Source: Corynebacterium frankenforstense (GTDB lineage Bacteria > Actinomycetota > Actinomycetes > Mycobacteriales > Mycobacteriaceae). Taken from it: DNA of 64,000 nt. Where the stretch lies: positions 1-64,000 of the forward strand of contig NZ_JASODI010000004.1 in the NCBI RefSeq assembly GCF_030211955.1, read 5' to 3'. The notes beneath the pieces are model-generated. The model made no database searches and had not been told where the DNA came from. It saw only the letters and a list, made by a program, of their open reading frames with translations. How positions within the stretch are numbered: position 1 is the first letter of the stretch; each line of letters opens with the position of its first letter. The translations under genes were made by a program, and so were the position numbers. This document shows positions 24,632-33,129 of the stretch, in pieces.

Positions 24632-25555
24632 ATGTCGAAGAAGTTGAAGAAGAACCGCGAGAACCTGCCCGAGGGCATGAGCCGCCGCCAGGCCAAGCTG
24701 GCCAAGCGCGCCGCCGAGCGCGAGGCGCTGGCCCGCGACCCCCGCCCGTTCGGCGGGCTGGCCTGCGAGGCCGACCTCGTCGCCCTGCAGATGTTCGTGC
24801 CCTCCGCCGTCGCCACCGTGGCGGTCGACGGTGCCGAGCGCCCCGTGCGCATCGTCACCGTGCTGCCCGGCGCCGGCGCGGCCGTGGTCCGCGGCGAGGG
24901 TGACGCCGAGGAGGCCCTGGTGGCCCTCCAGGTCCAGTCGCGCACCGACAACGCCGGCCGCGACCTGGCCTACGCCCTGAACTGGGCGCGCACCGCCGCC
25001 AGCGGCGAGGCCCTCGGCTCGACCGCCGCCGACGGCTCCCAGCCGCAGCTGACCGACCTGATCGCGCCGGACGCCGAGCTGGACATCACCGTCCACGACG
25101 ACTTCTCCTGGTGGGTGCCCGAGGGCGTCACCCCGGACATGGCCGTCAACCAGGCCATCCAGCAGGCCAACTCCACGATCATGCCGTCTGAGCGCATCGA
25201 CGCCGACGTGCCCGGCGCGGTGTGGTGGGTCAACCCCGGCTCCGGCAAGGCCCACATCCGCTGGATGCGCCCCGAGAAGGAGGAGGACAAGGTCCTCACC
25301 GCGCTGGCGCGCATCGCCGCCCGCGGCGAGCTCAAGCTCGGGGAGGAGACCAAGTTCGCCGGTGTCTTCCGCACCCACGGCCTGGTCGTGCCCGTCTGGG
25401 ACCTCGACCCCGAGCGCGCCACCGACTCCTACGGCGAGGACCTCGCCCGCGTCCAGACCGCGATCGAGGCGGAGTACGACAACGACGCCCGGCTGACCGC
25501 CGACGAGCGCAAGCAGCTGCAGAACATCAAGTCCCGTCAGGTCACCATCGGCTAA
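24632..25555 (+). CDS. DUF5926 family protein
   Basis: 307-residue soluble protein with a basic N-terminus (KKLKKNRENLPEGMSRRQAKLAKRA is the basic stretch at residues 3-27) and an acidic body. It matches the actinobacterial DUF5926 family, seen next to glpQ1 and pyk2 in relatives. No catalytic motif is recognisable. Tryptophan-rich segments occur near residues 150-155 (DFSWWVPEG) and 190-200 (GAVWWVNPGSG). Leaderless start. A strong hairpin follows. Function unknown. Confidence 0.8.
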   Translation: MSKKLKKNRENLPEGMSRRQAKLAKRAAEREALARDPRPFGGLACEADLVALQMFVPSAVATVAVDGAERPVRIVTVLPGAGAAVVRGEGDAEEALVALQVQSRTDNAGRDLAYALNWARTAASGEALGSTAADGSQPQLTDLIAPDAELDITVHDDFSWWVPEGVTPDMAVNQAIQQANSTIMPSERIDADVPGAVWWVNPGSGKAHIRWMRPEKEEDKVLTALARIAARGELKLGEETKFAGVFRTHGLVVPVWDLDPERATDSYGEDLARVQTAIEAEYDNDARLTADERKQLQNIKSRQVTIG

Positions 25556-25571
25556 GCACCCGGTAGACCGA

Positions 25572-25615
25572 CCGCCGGCCCGGTCCGCGCATCCTGCGCG
25601 GGGCCGGGCCGGCGG
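25572..25615. terminator. Strong hairpin between DUF5926 gene and J-domain-like gene
   Basis: CCGCCGGCCCGG and CCGGGCCGGCGG form a long GC stem with an internal CGCGCA/TGCGCG helix. It separates two converging genes. Confidence 0.65.
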
Positions 25616-25661
25616 CGTCTTCCGGTCGAGGGGCGTCGCCGGCGCCGTGCCGGGGCGTGTG

Positions 25662-26750
25662 TCACGGGGTGCCGAGGATCAGGAAGTACCACGAACCGCC
25701 GTGCTCGGCGAACAGGATTCCGGGCACCTCGCCGCCGGTGCCCTCGAACTCGATCAGGTAGGCGTCGGTGATGTCGGCACCGAACTCCTTCCTTACCGCT
25801 TCGAGCTCGGCGTCGCTGAGGGCGTTCTCGGAGAGGCGGTATTCCGCGGCGATGGTCGGGGTGCCGCCGGCGCTGTCGGCCAGTGCGGTGTACTCGTCGG
25901 CCTGGATCGAGGCGTAGGACCGGGCGGACATCGCGTCGGCGGAGGGGTCGCCGGCGAATTCGTGCACCAGGTCCATGTTCGTGTGCTCTTCGATCCAGGC
26001 GGTGCGGTCGTCGCGGTTGTCGAGTGCCATGAACTCGTCGGCCATCGCGCGCGGGTCCGACCCGCCCGCGGGGGCCTCGTCCGGGCCGTCGGCGGATGCG
26101 CCCCCGGAGGCCTCCGCGGAGTCGCTCTCGGGACCGGCCGCGCCGGAGTCGGTGGGGCTCTCCGCCGGGGCGCTGACCGAGGTGTCGCCTTCGTCCGCCG
26201 CCTCGTCGGACGCGCGGCCGACGACCAACACGAGGAGCGCGATGACCAGGCCGGCGATGATCACGAACGCGCCGATCACGGCGGTGATGATGATCCCGGT
26301 CTTCGATGAGCCCTGCGTCTGCACGCCCTGGACCTGAGGGCCGGTGTACTGGTTGGTCCAGCCTCCCTGTGACGCGCTTTCGCCGGCCCAGCCGCCCGGG
26401 GCACCCTGCTGGTTGTACCGGCCCTGGGGCTGTGGCTCGCCACCCACCGGTCCGAACCCGCTCTGTGCTTCGAACCGGTCCTGCTGCGGTTCCGGGCGGT
26501 CCGGCATGGACGCCAGTTCGTTGATGTCCCGGCGGGTCAGCGGGGCCGCGTCCGGGTCGTCGAGCACGGCGTCGTACCTGGCCCGTCGGCCCGGTGAGCC
26601 CAGGACGGCCAGCGCGACGCGCAGCTCGTCGGCGCCGCCCGGGTTGGTGGCCCGCCCGGTCTGCAGGCGGCGGGTGATCTCCGCGGCGAGCTCGTCGCAG
26701 GAGGACCCGCGGCTCACTCCGAGCACGGCGTAGAGGTCGTAGTGGGCCAT
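25662..26750 (-). CDS. Degenerate J-domain membrane protein
   Basis: 362 residues. The N-terminal ~65 residues look like a DnaJ domain (HYDLYAVLGVSRGSSCDELA, then LRVALAVLGSPGRRARYDAVL) but lack the HPD motif needed to stimulate DnaK. A Gln/Gly/Pro-rich linker leads to one membrane span (IIITAVIGAFVIIAGLVIALL, about 150-172). An acidic Ser/Ala/Asp linker then reaches an outer domain of ~120 residues ending GGSWYFLILGTP, which looks like the small secreted folds fused to sensor or lipoprotein scaffolds. RBS AAAGGAAC precedes the ATG. Function unknown; a folded ligand-binding exodomain tethered to a cytoplasmic J-like module is my reading. Confidence 0.7.
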   Translation of the reverse strand: MAHYDLYAVLGVSRGSSCDELAAEITRRLQTGRATNPGGADELRVALAVLGSPGRRARYDAVLDDPDAAPLTRRDINELASMPDRPEPQQDRFEAQSGFGPVGGEPQPQGRYNQQGAPGGWAGESASQGGWTNQYTGPQVQGVQTQGSSKTGIIITAVIGAFVIIAGLVIALLVLVVGRASDEAADEGDTSVSAPAESPTDSGAAGPESDSAEASGGASADGPDEAPAGGSDPRAMADEFMALDNRDDRTAWIEEHTNMDLVHEFAGDPSADAMSARSYASIQADEYTALADSAGGTPTIAAEYRLSENALSDAELEAVRKEFGADITDAYLIEFEGTGGEVPGILFAEHGGSWYFLILGTP

Positions 26751-26909
26751 GGCCGGGGTTCCTTTACTGGGTGCTGCCTGGGGCTGACGGGGAGCCCGTC
26801 TGTGGCTTTCATGGAAAGAAGCTAGAGGCCCGCACGCCGCCCCGGCCAACGGGGTGGGGAACAGTTCCCGCGGACCCGGCCCGACGGTCCCGCGGGCACC
26901 CCCGCCCGC

Positions 26910-28391
26910 CTAGCTGATCGAGTCGAACAGCGCGTTGGCGCCCGCCTCGTCCCAGAGCACCACGTTGCCCACGTCGTAGTCGGCGAAGCCGCCCACGGGC
27001 ACGGTCTCGGTCTCCACGCCGCGCATCGCCAGCGCCACGCGCGCGAGGTGCCAGACGTGGTCGCCCTCGCCGACGGTGAAGGAGCCGGTGACCCGGTTGA
27101 GCATCGGGATCGAGCGTAGCGGGTTGATCAGCGTGGCCGGCGAGGTGACCTTGTCCAGCAGCGCGGCGAAGAACTCGCGCTGGCGGGCCACGCGGTCCAG
27201 GTCGCCATTGGCCGTGGCGCGGGTGCGCACGTAGCCCAGAGCGGTGGCGCCGTCGACCCTCTGGCAGCCGGCGGCGATGTCGAGGTTGGCCAGCGGGTCC
27301 GTGATCGGTTCCTCGGGGCAGACGGTCACCCCGCCGACGGCGTCGACGGTGTTGGCCAGGCCACCCATGCCGATCTCGGCGTAGTGGTCGATGCGCAGGC
27401 CCGTGGCCTGCTCGACGGTCTCGGTCAGCAGCTGCGGGCCGCCGTAGGTGAACGAGGCGTTGAGCTTGTCCATTCCGTAGCCGGGCACGGAGACGTACGA
27501 GTCGCGCGGCAGCGAGATCAGCTTCGCCTTGCCCGTGGTGGGGATGTGCAGCAGCATCACCGTGTCGGTGCGGCCCACGCCGACGTCGCCGCCGGTGCCC
27601 AGGCGCGCGATGTCCTCCTCGGAGAGCCCCTGGCGCGAGTCCGATCCGACGAGCAGCCAGTTCGTGCCCGCCGTGTTGGCCACGCGCTGCTCGGGCTTGG
27701 CCTCGACGCGGTTGAGACGCGTGTCGGCCCACAGTGTGGTGACCACGGCGAGGACGAGCACCACGGCCAGGATGCGGCCCAGGCAGCCGCCGCAGCCGAC
27801 GCGCGGCATGCGGGGCATCCGGAATTGACGACGTCGCTTCGGTTGCGCGTCTGCGTACCCGGGACGTCGGCGCCGGGGGCGCGGCCGGTCGGGGCCCGGC
27901 TCGACCTCGCGGTAGGCGGCGCGCTCCCGCGCGCGGTAGGCGTCGGCCTGGCGGCGGGCGTAGCGGTCCTCCCGCTCGCGGCGGGCCTGTTCCTCGGGGG
28001 TGGGGATGTACTGGCGCGGCCGGTCCGGGTCGCGCGGGGTGCGCTCGTCGGGGCGGCGGTAGCCGCGGCTGCGCAGATTGACGTCGTCGCGGCGGCCGAA
28101 GGCGCGGGGCTGCTCGTGGCGTGCCCGGGCCTCGCGCTCGCGCAGCTCCCGCTCGCGGTCCTTGCGGGTGTCGCGGGAGCGATCGGGGCGCTCGGGGCGG
28201 TCACGGCGTTCGGCGGCGGGGCGGCGGCGCACGGGTCGGCCGAAGCGGTCGCGCAGCACGCGCCCGTCCTGGCCGTAGACGACGTCGCCCAGGTCGGCGT
28301 CCGGGTCGCTGTTGCTGCGGTGACGCCCGCCGTGGCGGCTCGGCTCCTCGCCGCGCCGCCAGCCGGAATCTCCTGTACCCCGTTGATCCAT
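26910..28391 (-). CDS. LytR-CpsA-Psr (LCP) family transferase
   Basis: 493 residues. The first ~200 are a cytoplasmic Arg/Asp/Glu-rich disordered region. One membrane span (LGRILAVVLVLAVVTTLWA, about 210-230) precedes the LCP domain. That domain has the conserved NWLLVGSDSRQGLSEED, GRTDTVMLLHIP, SLPRDSYVSVPGYGMDKLNA and YVRTRATANGDLDRVARQ with the usual Arg and Asp residues. LCP enzymes attach arabinogalactan or other glycopolymers to peptidoglycan, which fits the cell-wall theme of the region. Leaderless promoter: TATTGT at 28403-28398, 6 bases before the ATG. Confidence 0.92.
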   Translation of the reverse strand: MDQRGTGDSGWRRGEEPSRHGGRHRSNSDPDADLGDVVYGQDGRVLRDRFGRPVRRRPAAERRDRPERPDRSRDTRKDRERELREREARARHEQPRAFGRRDDVNLRSRGYRRPDERTPRDPDRPRQYIPTPEEQARREREDRYARRQADAYRARERAAYREVEPGPDRPRPRRRRPGYADAQPKRRRQFRMPRMPRVGCGGCLGRILAVVLVLAVVTTLWADTRLNRVEAKPEQRVANTAGTNWLLVGSDSRQGLSEEDIARLGTGGDVGVGRTDTVMLLHIPTTGKAKLISLPRDSYVSVPGYGMDKLNASFTYGGPQLLTETVEQATGLRIDHYAEIGMGGLANTVDAVGGVTVCPEEPITDPLANLDIAAGCQRVDGATALGYVRTRATANGDLDRVARQREFFAALLDKVTSPATLINPLRSIPMLNRVTGSFTVGEGDHVWHLARVALAMRGVETETVPVGGFADYDVGNVVLWDEAGANALFDSIS

Positions 28392-28397
28392 GGGGAC

Positions 28398-28403
28398 ACA
28401 ATA
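28398..28403 (-). promoter_or_regulatory. -10 box of leaderless LCP gene promoter
   Basis: TATTGT on the minus strand ends 6 bases before the ATG at 28391. Confidence 0.55.
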
Positions 28404-28503
28404 TCGCCCGGGGGAGGGCCGGCCCGCCACAACCGCGTCGCGGGCAGCGCTTTTCCTGCTGCCCCGCAGGCCGCTCGCAGCCTCGGGGGCCCCGCGGGCG
28501 GGG

Positions 28504-29376
28504 CTATCCGAGGCCTGAGGGAATACCCAGGAAGCCCAGCCAGCCGGCCCGGGCGAGCAGCGCGTAGCCGACGAAGGCCACCGCGTCGATGAGGAAGTGG
28601 GCGATGACCAGCGGCCACCGCCGGCCGGTGCGGTGGAAGTACCAGGCGAAGAGCACACCCATGACCAGGTTGCCGAGGCCCGCCGAAACCCCCTGGTAGA
28701 GGTGGTAGAGCCCGCGCAGCACCGCGGAGGCCGCGATCGCCCCGCCGGGGCGCAGACCCAGGTGGCGCAGCCGGGTGACCAGCCAGACGACCACCACGGC
28801 CTCTTCCCCGAAGGCGTTGGCCGCCGACCAGACCAGGAGTACAGGGGCCTCCAGCCACGGCACGTCCATGGCGGTGGGCACGACGACCTTAGACAGGCCG
28901 AGGTGGACCGCCGCGACGTAGAAGACCAGCCCCGGCAGCCCGATCAGCGCGGCCAGGCCCGCCCCGTGCAGCAGGTCACCGCGGGCGACGCCGCGGCGCA
29001 CCGGCCCGGCGTCCGGCGCAGGTCCCGGCCCCGCCGGCCTTGCCTCACCGCCCGCGCGCGCCGGGCCCGGCACCACGGCCAGCAGGTGGAGCGCGAGCGC
29101 GCCCCAGGCCAGCAGCACCGTCGCCGAGGTCAGCTGCAGGCCGAGATCCAGCCAGGGGATACGCGCCTGCGGGGAGTAGAGCGTGGTGGACTGCTCGTTG
29201 AGCGCCTCCGGCTTGAGCAGGGCGTCGACCAGGCGCAGCACCGCGCGCACCGCCGAGGCGCCGAAGGTCACCGTCAGCACGATGAGCAGCTCGCGCACCA
29301 GCACCCGGCGCCCCACGGCGCCGGCGGCGGAGCCCGCCGCGCCCGCAGGCGGGCCCACGCCGCCCGCCGCGCTCAC
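28504..29376 (-). CDS. CPBP (CAAX-like) intramembrane metalloprotease
   Basis: 290-residue membrane protein with about seven spans. Conserved CPBP motifs are present: the glutamate pair and Arg in [19 protein letters not shown], Tyr/His in [18 protein letters not shown], and the last His/Asp in [11 protein letters not shown]. Bacterial members cleave membrane peptides, process bacteriocins or act as immunity proteins. A GTG start at 29376 overlaps the amidase stop codon as GTGA, so it is translationally coupled to the amidase. No substrate candidate is visible nearby. Confidence 0.85.
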   Translation of the reverse strand: MSAAGGVGPPAGAAGSAAGAVGRRVLVRELLIVLTVTFGASAVRAVLRLVDALLKPEALNEQSTTLYSPQARIPWLDLGLQLTSATVLLAWGALALHLLAVVPGPARAGGEARPAGPGPAPDAGPVRRGVARGDLLHGAGLAALIGLPGLVFYVAAVHLGLSKVVVPTAMDVPWLEAPVLLVWSAANAFGEEAVVVVWLVTRLRHLGLRPGGAIAASAVLRGLYHLYQGVSAGLGNLVMGVLFAWYFHRTGRRWPLVIAHFLIDAVAFVGYALLARAGWLGFLGIPSGLG

Positions 29377-30653
29377 GGCGTCACCTGTGCGGCGAGGGCG
29401 AGCACCGCGGCGTCGGAAAGCGTGAACGAGCCGATCTGCACCGAGGCGGGCAGCGGCCGGGCGGCGTCGACGGGCACGGAGACGGCCGCCCCGCCGGTGA
29501 GGTTGAACAGTGAGCCCCACGGCGTCCAGGCGGTCTGGGCGTCGAAGTCGTCGGCCGGGGCGAGCCGGGAGAAGGCGCCGAGCGCCGGCGGGTCGTAGGC
29601 CAGCGTCGGGGTGAGCAGGGCGTCGACGCCCCAGGCGTGCCGGTAGAGCCCGGCGATGCGCGCGCGCCGGGCCACCGCGCCGGTGACCTGCGCGTCGGTC
29701 AGCGCGAGTCCGCGGTGGTGCAGGTCGGCGACCACGGGGCTGGCCGGGCCCGTCGCCTGCGCGGCCCCGGAGAGCAGCAGCACGCGGAAGACACCGAAGA
29801 CCTCGTCGGTGTCCTCGGGGCGGGAGACCTCGACGACCTCGTGGCCGGCGTCGGCCAGCCGCTCGGCGGCCAGGCGCGTGCCGCGCTCCCAGCGGGTGTC
29901 CACGTCGGCGTGCGGCGCGAACAGCGGCTCGGTCAAAAGCCCCACGCGCACCCGGCCGACGGCGGGCTCCAGCCCGTGCAGCCGGGCGGTCAGCGCGAGG
30001 TCGCGGGTGAGAAAGCCGGTGGCGGCCAGCCCGTCGCGGCGGTCGTGGGCGGGCTTGAAGCCGACGAGCCCGCAGGCGGCGGCGGGAACGCGCAGGGAGC
30101 CGCCGCCGTCGGAACCCTGGGCGGCCTCAACGATCCCGCGGGCCACGGCCACCGCGGCCCCTCCCGAGGAGCCGCCGGGCGTGCAGCCGGGCAGCCGCGG
30201 GTTGTGCGGCGCGACGCCGCCGACGGGCTCGCAGTAGGCGGTCAGCCCCAGCTCGGAGGTGGTGGTCTTGCCCGGGATCACCGCGCCGCGGCGGCGCAGC
30301 ATGCGCACCACCGGGTCGTCGGCCTCGGGGAGGTGGACACGCAGCGTCGAGCCCAGCCCGGTGGGCATGCCGGCGACGTTGTTGAGGTCCTTGACCGGCA
30401 CCACCAGCCCGGCCAGGTCGCCGTGGGCCGACTCCGCCTGCGCGCGGGCGGCCGCGGCGTCGAGGTGGGTGAAGCCGGCCGCCGCCGGGTCCACGCCCTC
30501 GAGCGCGGAGAGGAAATTGTCGACGCCGCGCAGCGCCCGCTCGGCGTCCGCCGCGGCGTCGGCGCCGGGCACGGCGGCGCCGACCCCCGGGACGGTGGTC
30601 CCGGAGGTGAACAGGCCGTGGAAGCCGGGGTCGGCGAAGGGGCGGGCGGTCAT
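29373..30653 (-). CDS. Amidase-signature family hydrolase
   Basis: 426 residues. The Ser-cisSer-Lys triad of the amidase signature is visible: Lys in [12 protein letters not shown], cis-Ser in the Gly/Ser-rich [17 protein letters not shown], and nucleophile Ser in [16 protein letters not shown]. Such enzymes hydrolyse amides such as indoleacetamide, short aliphatic amides or misacylated Glu-tRNA. There are no gatBC neighbours, so a general amidase is likelier than GatA. The start at 30653 is chosen because TATGCT ends 7 bases upstream (leaderless). Coupled to the CPBP protease gene by a GTGA overlap. Confidence 0.88.
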   Translation of the reverse strand: MTARPFADPGFHGLFTSGTTVPGVGAAVPGADAAADAERALRGVDNFLSALEGVDPAAAGFTHLDAAAARAQAESAHGDLAGLVVPVKDLNNVAGMPTGLGSTLRVHLPEADDPVVRMLRRRGAVIPGKTTTSELGLTAYCEPVGGVAPHNPRLPGCTPGGSSGGAAVAVARGIVEAAQGSDGGGSLRVPAAACGLVGFKPAHDRRDGLAATGFLTRDLALTARLHGLEPAVGRVRVGLLTEPLFAPHADVDTRWERGTRLAAERLADAGHEVVEVSRPEDTDEVFGVFRVLLLSGAAQATGPASPVVADLHHRGLALTDAQVTGAVARRARIAGLYRHAWGVDALLTPTLAYDPPALGAFSRLAPADDFDAQTAWTPWGSLFNLTGGAAVSVPVDAARPLPASVQIGSFTLSDAAVLALAAQVTP

Positions 30654-30660
30654 GGGGGCA

Positions 30661-30666
30661 AGCATA
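30661..30666 (-). promoter_or_regulatory. -10 box of leaderless amidase promoter
   Basis: TATGCT on the minus strand ends 7 bases before the ATG at 30653. Confidence 0.55.
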
Positions 30667-30737
30667 GGTGTCCGCCCCGGACCGCCTCAGCCCCGCGCCG
30701 GGTCAGGTCTGCGCGGACCCGGCCGGCGCCGGGCCGG

Positions 30738-32381
30738 TCACCCGCGCAGCACGTCGCGGGCCCGGGCCATGGCGGCCAGCTGACCCTCGGCGATCTTCGC
30801 GCTGACGATCGGGTTGTCGGCGAAGGTGGCGAAGCCGCAGTCGGTGGTCAGCAGCACCCGGTCGCGGCCGAGCTCGTCGATCGCGGCCCTCGCCCGGGAG
30901 ACGATCTCGTCGACCTCGGGGATCTCCGGGATCTTCTGGTTGACCACGCCGACGCCGACGCGCTGGTCGTCGCGGATGCCGCGCAGCGCGCTGAGCTCAC
31001 CGGCGCGCGACGTGCACAGCTCCAGGATCAGGTTGCCCACGTTGACCTCGGCGAACAGCGGCACCAGCGGGGCGAAGTCGCCCGAGAGCGCCGCCGACTC
31101 GTCCGGCGTCCAGTTGCCGCGGCACACGTGCAGCGACAGCCGATGCGGGTCGAAGCCGGCGGTGGCCTCGCGCAGCAGGCCGCGGGCGAACTCGAGCTCC
31201 GGTCCGGAGTCCTTGCGTTCGCCGAGCGCGCCGCACATGAAGGTCCGCCCGCCGCCCCCGGCGGTGCCGTAGAGCACCTCGGTGAGCACCGGCTCGTCGA
31301 GCTGCACCAGCGCGGTGCCGCGGGCCATCAGGTCCGCGATCTCCTCGCGCAGCACGCGCACCACGTCGCGGGCCAGGGACTCGCGGTCGTCGTAGGCGCG
31401 GTCGGAGATGCACTCCATCCACATCGTGCGCGTGAGCAGGTACGGCCCCGGCAGGCACGCCTTGACCGGGGTGTCGGTCACCGACTGCACGAACTCGACC
31501 TCGTGGGCGGCCAGCGGGCGGTCGCGCCCCAGCGGCCCGAAGACCGCCGGGTGGCGAACCTCGTCGGCCGGCACGTCGAGCGCGCGCAGCTCCCGGCCGA
31601 ACTCCTCCGGGTCGTCGACGTAGGGCAGCAGGTCCGTCACCGGGATCAGCTGCGTGTTCTGCAGCAGCCCGGCGACGAAGCTGGAGTAGTTGTCGCGGCG
31701 CTGCTCGCCGTCGGTGACCACGTCCACGCCCGCGCGCTCCTGCGCGGCGAGCACCAGGCGCACCGCGTCGTCGGCGGTCTCGGCGAACTCCTCGTCGGTC
31801 AGCCTGCCCTCGAGGTGCTGGTGCAGCGCGGAGAGCAGCCACCGCGGCCGCGGCCAGGAACCCTGCGTGACCACCGACAACGGCTCGACGGCCGGCGCCG
31901 GTGCGGGCTCGGGAAGCGTCTCCGGGATGAAGGGCTCGACCACCGGCTGGGTGATCTCCATCTGCACCTTCTTGCGCTTGCGCTTTCGCTTTCCGACGCC
32001 CGCGGTGGCCGACGCGTCCGGGAACGAGAACCCGGCTGCGCCGTCGGGCGCCGACGGCGCGGCGCCCTCCGACGCCGCGGCAGGCGCGGCGTCGGCAGTC
32101 TCGGGCGGGGTGAACGCGCCCTTGCAGACGAGGAAGCTCCAGCGCCTGCGCCCCTCTGAGTCGACGTCGGAGTGGACGTTGACCAGGTCGTTGTGGGTCA
32201 GGTTGCACCAGGAGGGTAGGTCGACCTCGACGGTGGACTCATACGAGACGATCTCGAGCAGCTGACCGGGTTCGAGCGGGTCGATGTGCTGACGGATCAT
32301 CAGCAGCAGCCCGTTGCCGCAGTCGAGGTCGCCGCCGTTGAATCCGGCGTCGGGGGTGTAGGGGTGGACGGACTCGGCCAT
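30738..32381 (-). CDS. TusA-like domain fused to MetE C-terminal-type methyltransferase
   Basis: 547 residues in two parts. Residues 1-100 form a TusA-like sulfur-carrier domain with the motif GGDLDCGNGLLL (Cys21) and a partner strand VEVDLPSWCNLTHNDLV. A Pro/Ala linker with a Lys/Arg-rich patch (~130-150) leads to a cobalamin-independent methionine-synthase-like barrel (about 178-547). The zinc site appears complete: His418 and Cys420 in LHVCRGNW, Glu454 in LILELCTSRAGE, Cys515 in TTDCGFATF. The folate-binding N-terminal half of real MetE is absent, as in epoxyalkane:CoM transferases and archaeal core-MetE proteins. It ends an operon with DsrE-like and TusA-like genes, so a thiol or persulfide on the carrier may be the methyl or alkyl acceptor. 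That role is inference. Confidence 0.82.
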   Translation of the reverse strand: MAESVHPYTPDAGFNGGDLDCGNGLLLMIRQHIDPLEPGQLLEIVSYESTVEVDLPSWCNLTHNDLVNVHSDVDSEGRRRWSFLVCKGAFTPPETADAAPAAASEGAAPSAPDGAAGFSFPDASATAGVGKRKRKRKKVQMEITQPVVEPFIPETLPEPAPAPAVEPLSVVTQGSWPRPRWLLSALHQHLEGRLTDEEFAETADDAVRLVLAAQERAGVDVVTDGEQRRDNYSSFVAGLLQNTQLIPVTDLLPYVDDPEEFGRELRALDVPADEVRHPAVFGPLGRDRPLAAHEVEFVQSVTDTPVKACLPGPYLLTRTMWMECISDRAYDDRESLARDVVRVLREEIADLMARGTALVQLDEPVLTEVLYGTAGGGGRTFMCGALGERKDSGPELEFARGLLREATAGFDPHRLSLHVCRGNWTPDESAALSGDFAPLVPLFAEVNVGNLILELCTSRAGELSALRGIRDDQRVGVGVVNQKIPEIPEVDEIVSRARAAIDELGRDRVLLTTDCGFATFADNPIVSAKIAEGQLAAMARARDVLRG

Positions 32382-32398
32382 GGCGCGCCGTCCGCGGA

Positions 32399-32767
32399 CT
32401 AGTAGCTGACCGACGGGGTGCCGTCGGCCAGGAACTCGACCAGCTTGGCGCCGCCGACCACGGTGGCGCCCTCGATCAGGTCGTCCTGGGTGAAGCCGCG
32501 CTTCTTGATGCAGGGCGCGCAGACGTAGAGCTTGCCGCCGGCGGCGACGAAGTTGTCGATGAGCTCCTTGATCGGGGCGAAGCCCTCCTCGTGGATGTCG
32601 TCGGCGTAGCCGGCGACGGCCAGGCGGGCGCCCTCGGTGGACAGGAAGACCATCGTGTCCTGGTCGGAGCCGACGGCGGCGTTGGCGACGACGAAGCCGA
32701 CGGTGGCCTTGTCGGTGTCGTCCTTGGCGTGGGTGATCGAGACGCAGAACTTGCCGGTGGCGGTCAT
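32399..32767 (-). CDS. DsrE/DsrF-like sulfur-relay protein
   Basis: 122-residue cytoplasmic protein with the DsrE fold: an N-terminal strand (KFCVSITHAKDDTDKATVGF), a middle DTMVFLSTEGARLAV, and the sulfur-binding loop KLYVCAPCIKKRGF with Cys83 and Cys86. It ends EFLADGTPSVSY. DsrE-family proteins accept persulfide sulfur from TusA. It starts 3 bases after the TusA-like gene, with AGAGGA inside that gene's 3' end, and lies 17 bases before the TusA-MetE fusion: a tight three-gene operon. Confidence 0.88.
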   Translation of the reverse strand: MTATGKFCVSITHAKDDTDKATVGFVVANAAVGSDQDTMVFLSTEGARLAVAGYADDIHEEGFAPIKELIDNFVAAGGKLYVCAPCIKKRGFTQDDLIEGATVVGGAKLVEFLADGTPSVSY

Positions 32768-32770
32768 GGT

Positions 32771-33013
32771 TTAGTCCTCTTTCTTCCGGATGATGAAGGT
32801 CGGCGGGTCGGAGTACACCAGCGTGTTCCCCGTCAGCCCGCACCAGGCGGTCACGTCGATGAAGATGCCCTCGCCGGTGGCGGTCAGGTGCAGCACCTCA
32901 CCGGGGGCGAACTCGTCGCGGAAGGCGAGCTTCAGTTTGACCAGCAGTTGGCCGCAGGAGAGGTCGCCGACGTCCCAGTAGACGTCCGGTTTCACCTCGG
33001 CATCGGGTTGCAC
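32771..33013 (-). CDS. TusA-family sulfurtransferase
   Basis: 80-residue sulfur carrier. The N-terminal WDVGDLSCGQLLVKLKLAF carries catalytic Cys20 in the usual position, followed by PGEVLHLTATGEGIFIDVTAW, a typical TusA beta strand and helix. The GTG start at 33013 has GAGGAGG about 6 bases upstream. First gene of the sulfur-relay operon. Its N-terminal fold is repeated at the start of the third gene, so the operon encodes two TusA-like carriers. Confidence 0.88.
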   Translation of the reverse strand: MQPDAEVKPDVYWDVGDLSCGQLLVKLKLAFRDEFAPGEVLHLTATGEGIFIDVTAWCGLTGNTLVYSDPPTFIIRKKED

Positions 33014-33116
33014 GTGTCCTCCTCGTGGACGCGTCGCGGCGTCCGGTCCCCAGGCTACGGGCGTTTCCGCGGTTTCGCCCGGCGTGCAGGCTCCTTAACG
33101 GGGTGGCCCCGGGCGA

Positions 33117-33122
33117 TATGCT
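33117..33122 (+). promoter_or_regulatory. -10 box of leaderless pheA promoter
   Basis: TATGCT ends 7 bases before the ATG at 33130; an ATG within the -10 itself is rejected as start. Confidence 0.6.
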
Positions 33123-33129
33123 GGCGTAC

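Noticed and set aside
29637..32159. Plus-strand 840-codon open frame over the amidase and MetE-like genes
   Set aside because: Shadow frame of GC-rich genes on the other strand; composition is Arg/Gly/His-rich and it crosses two real gene boundaries.
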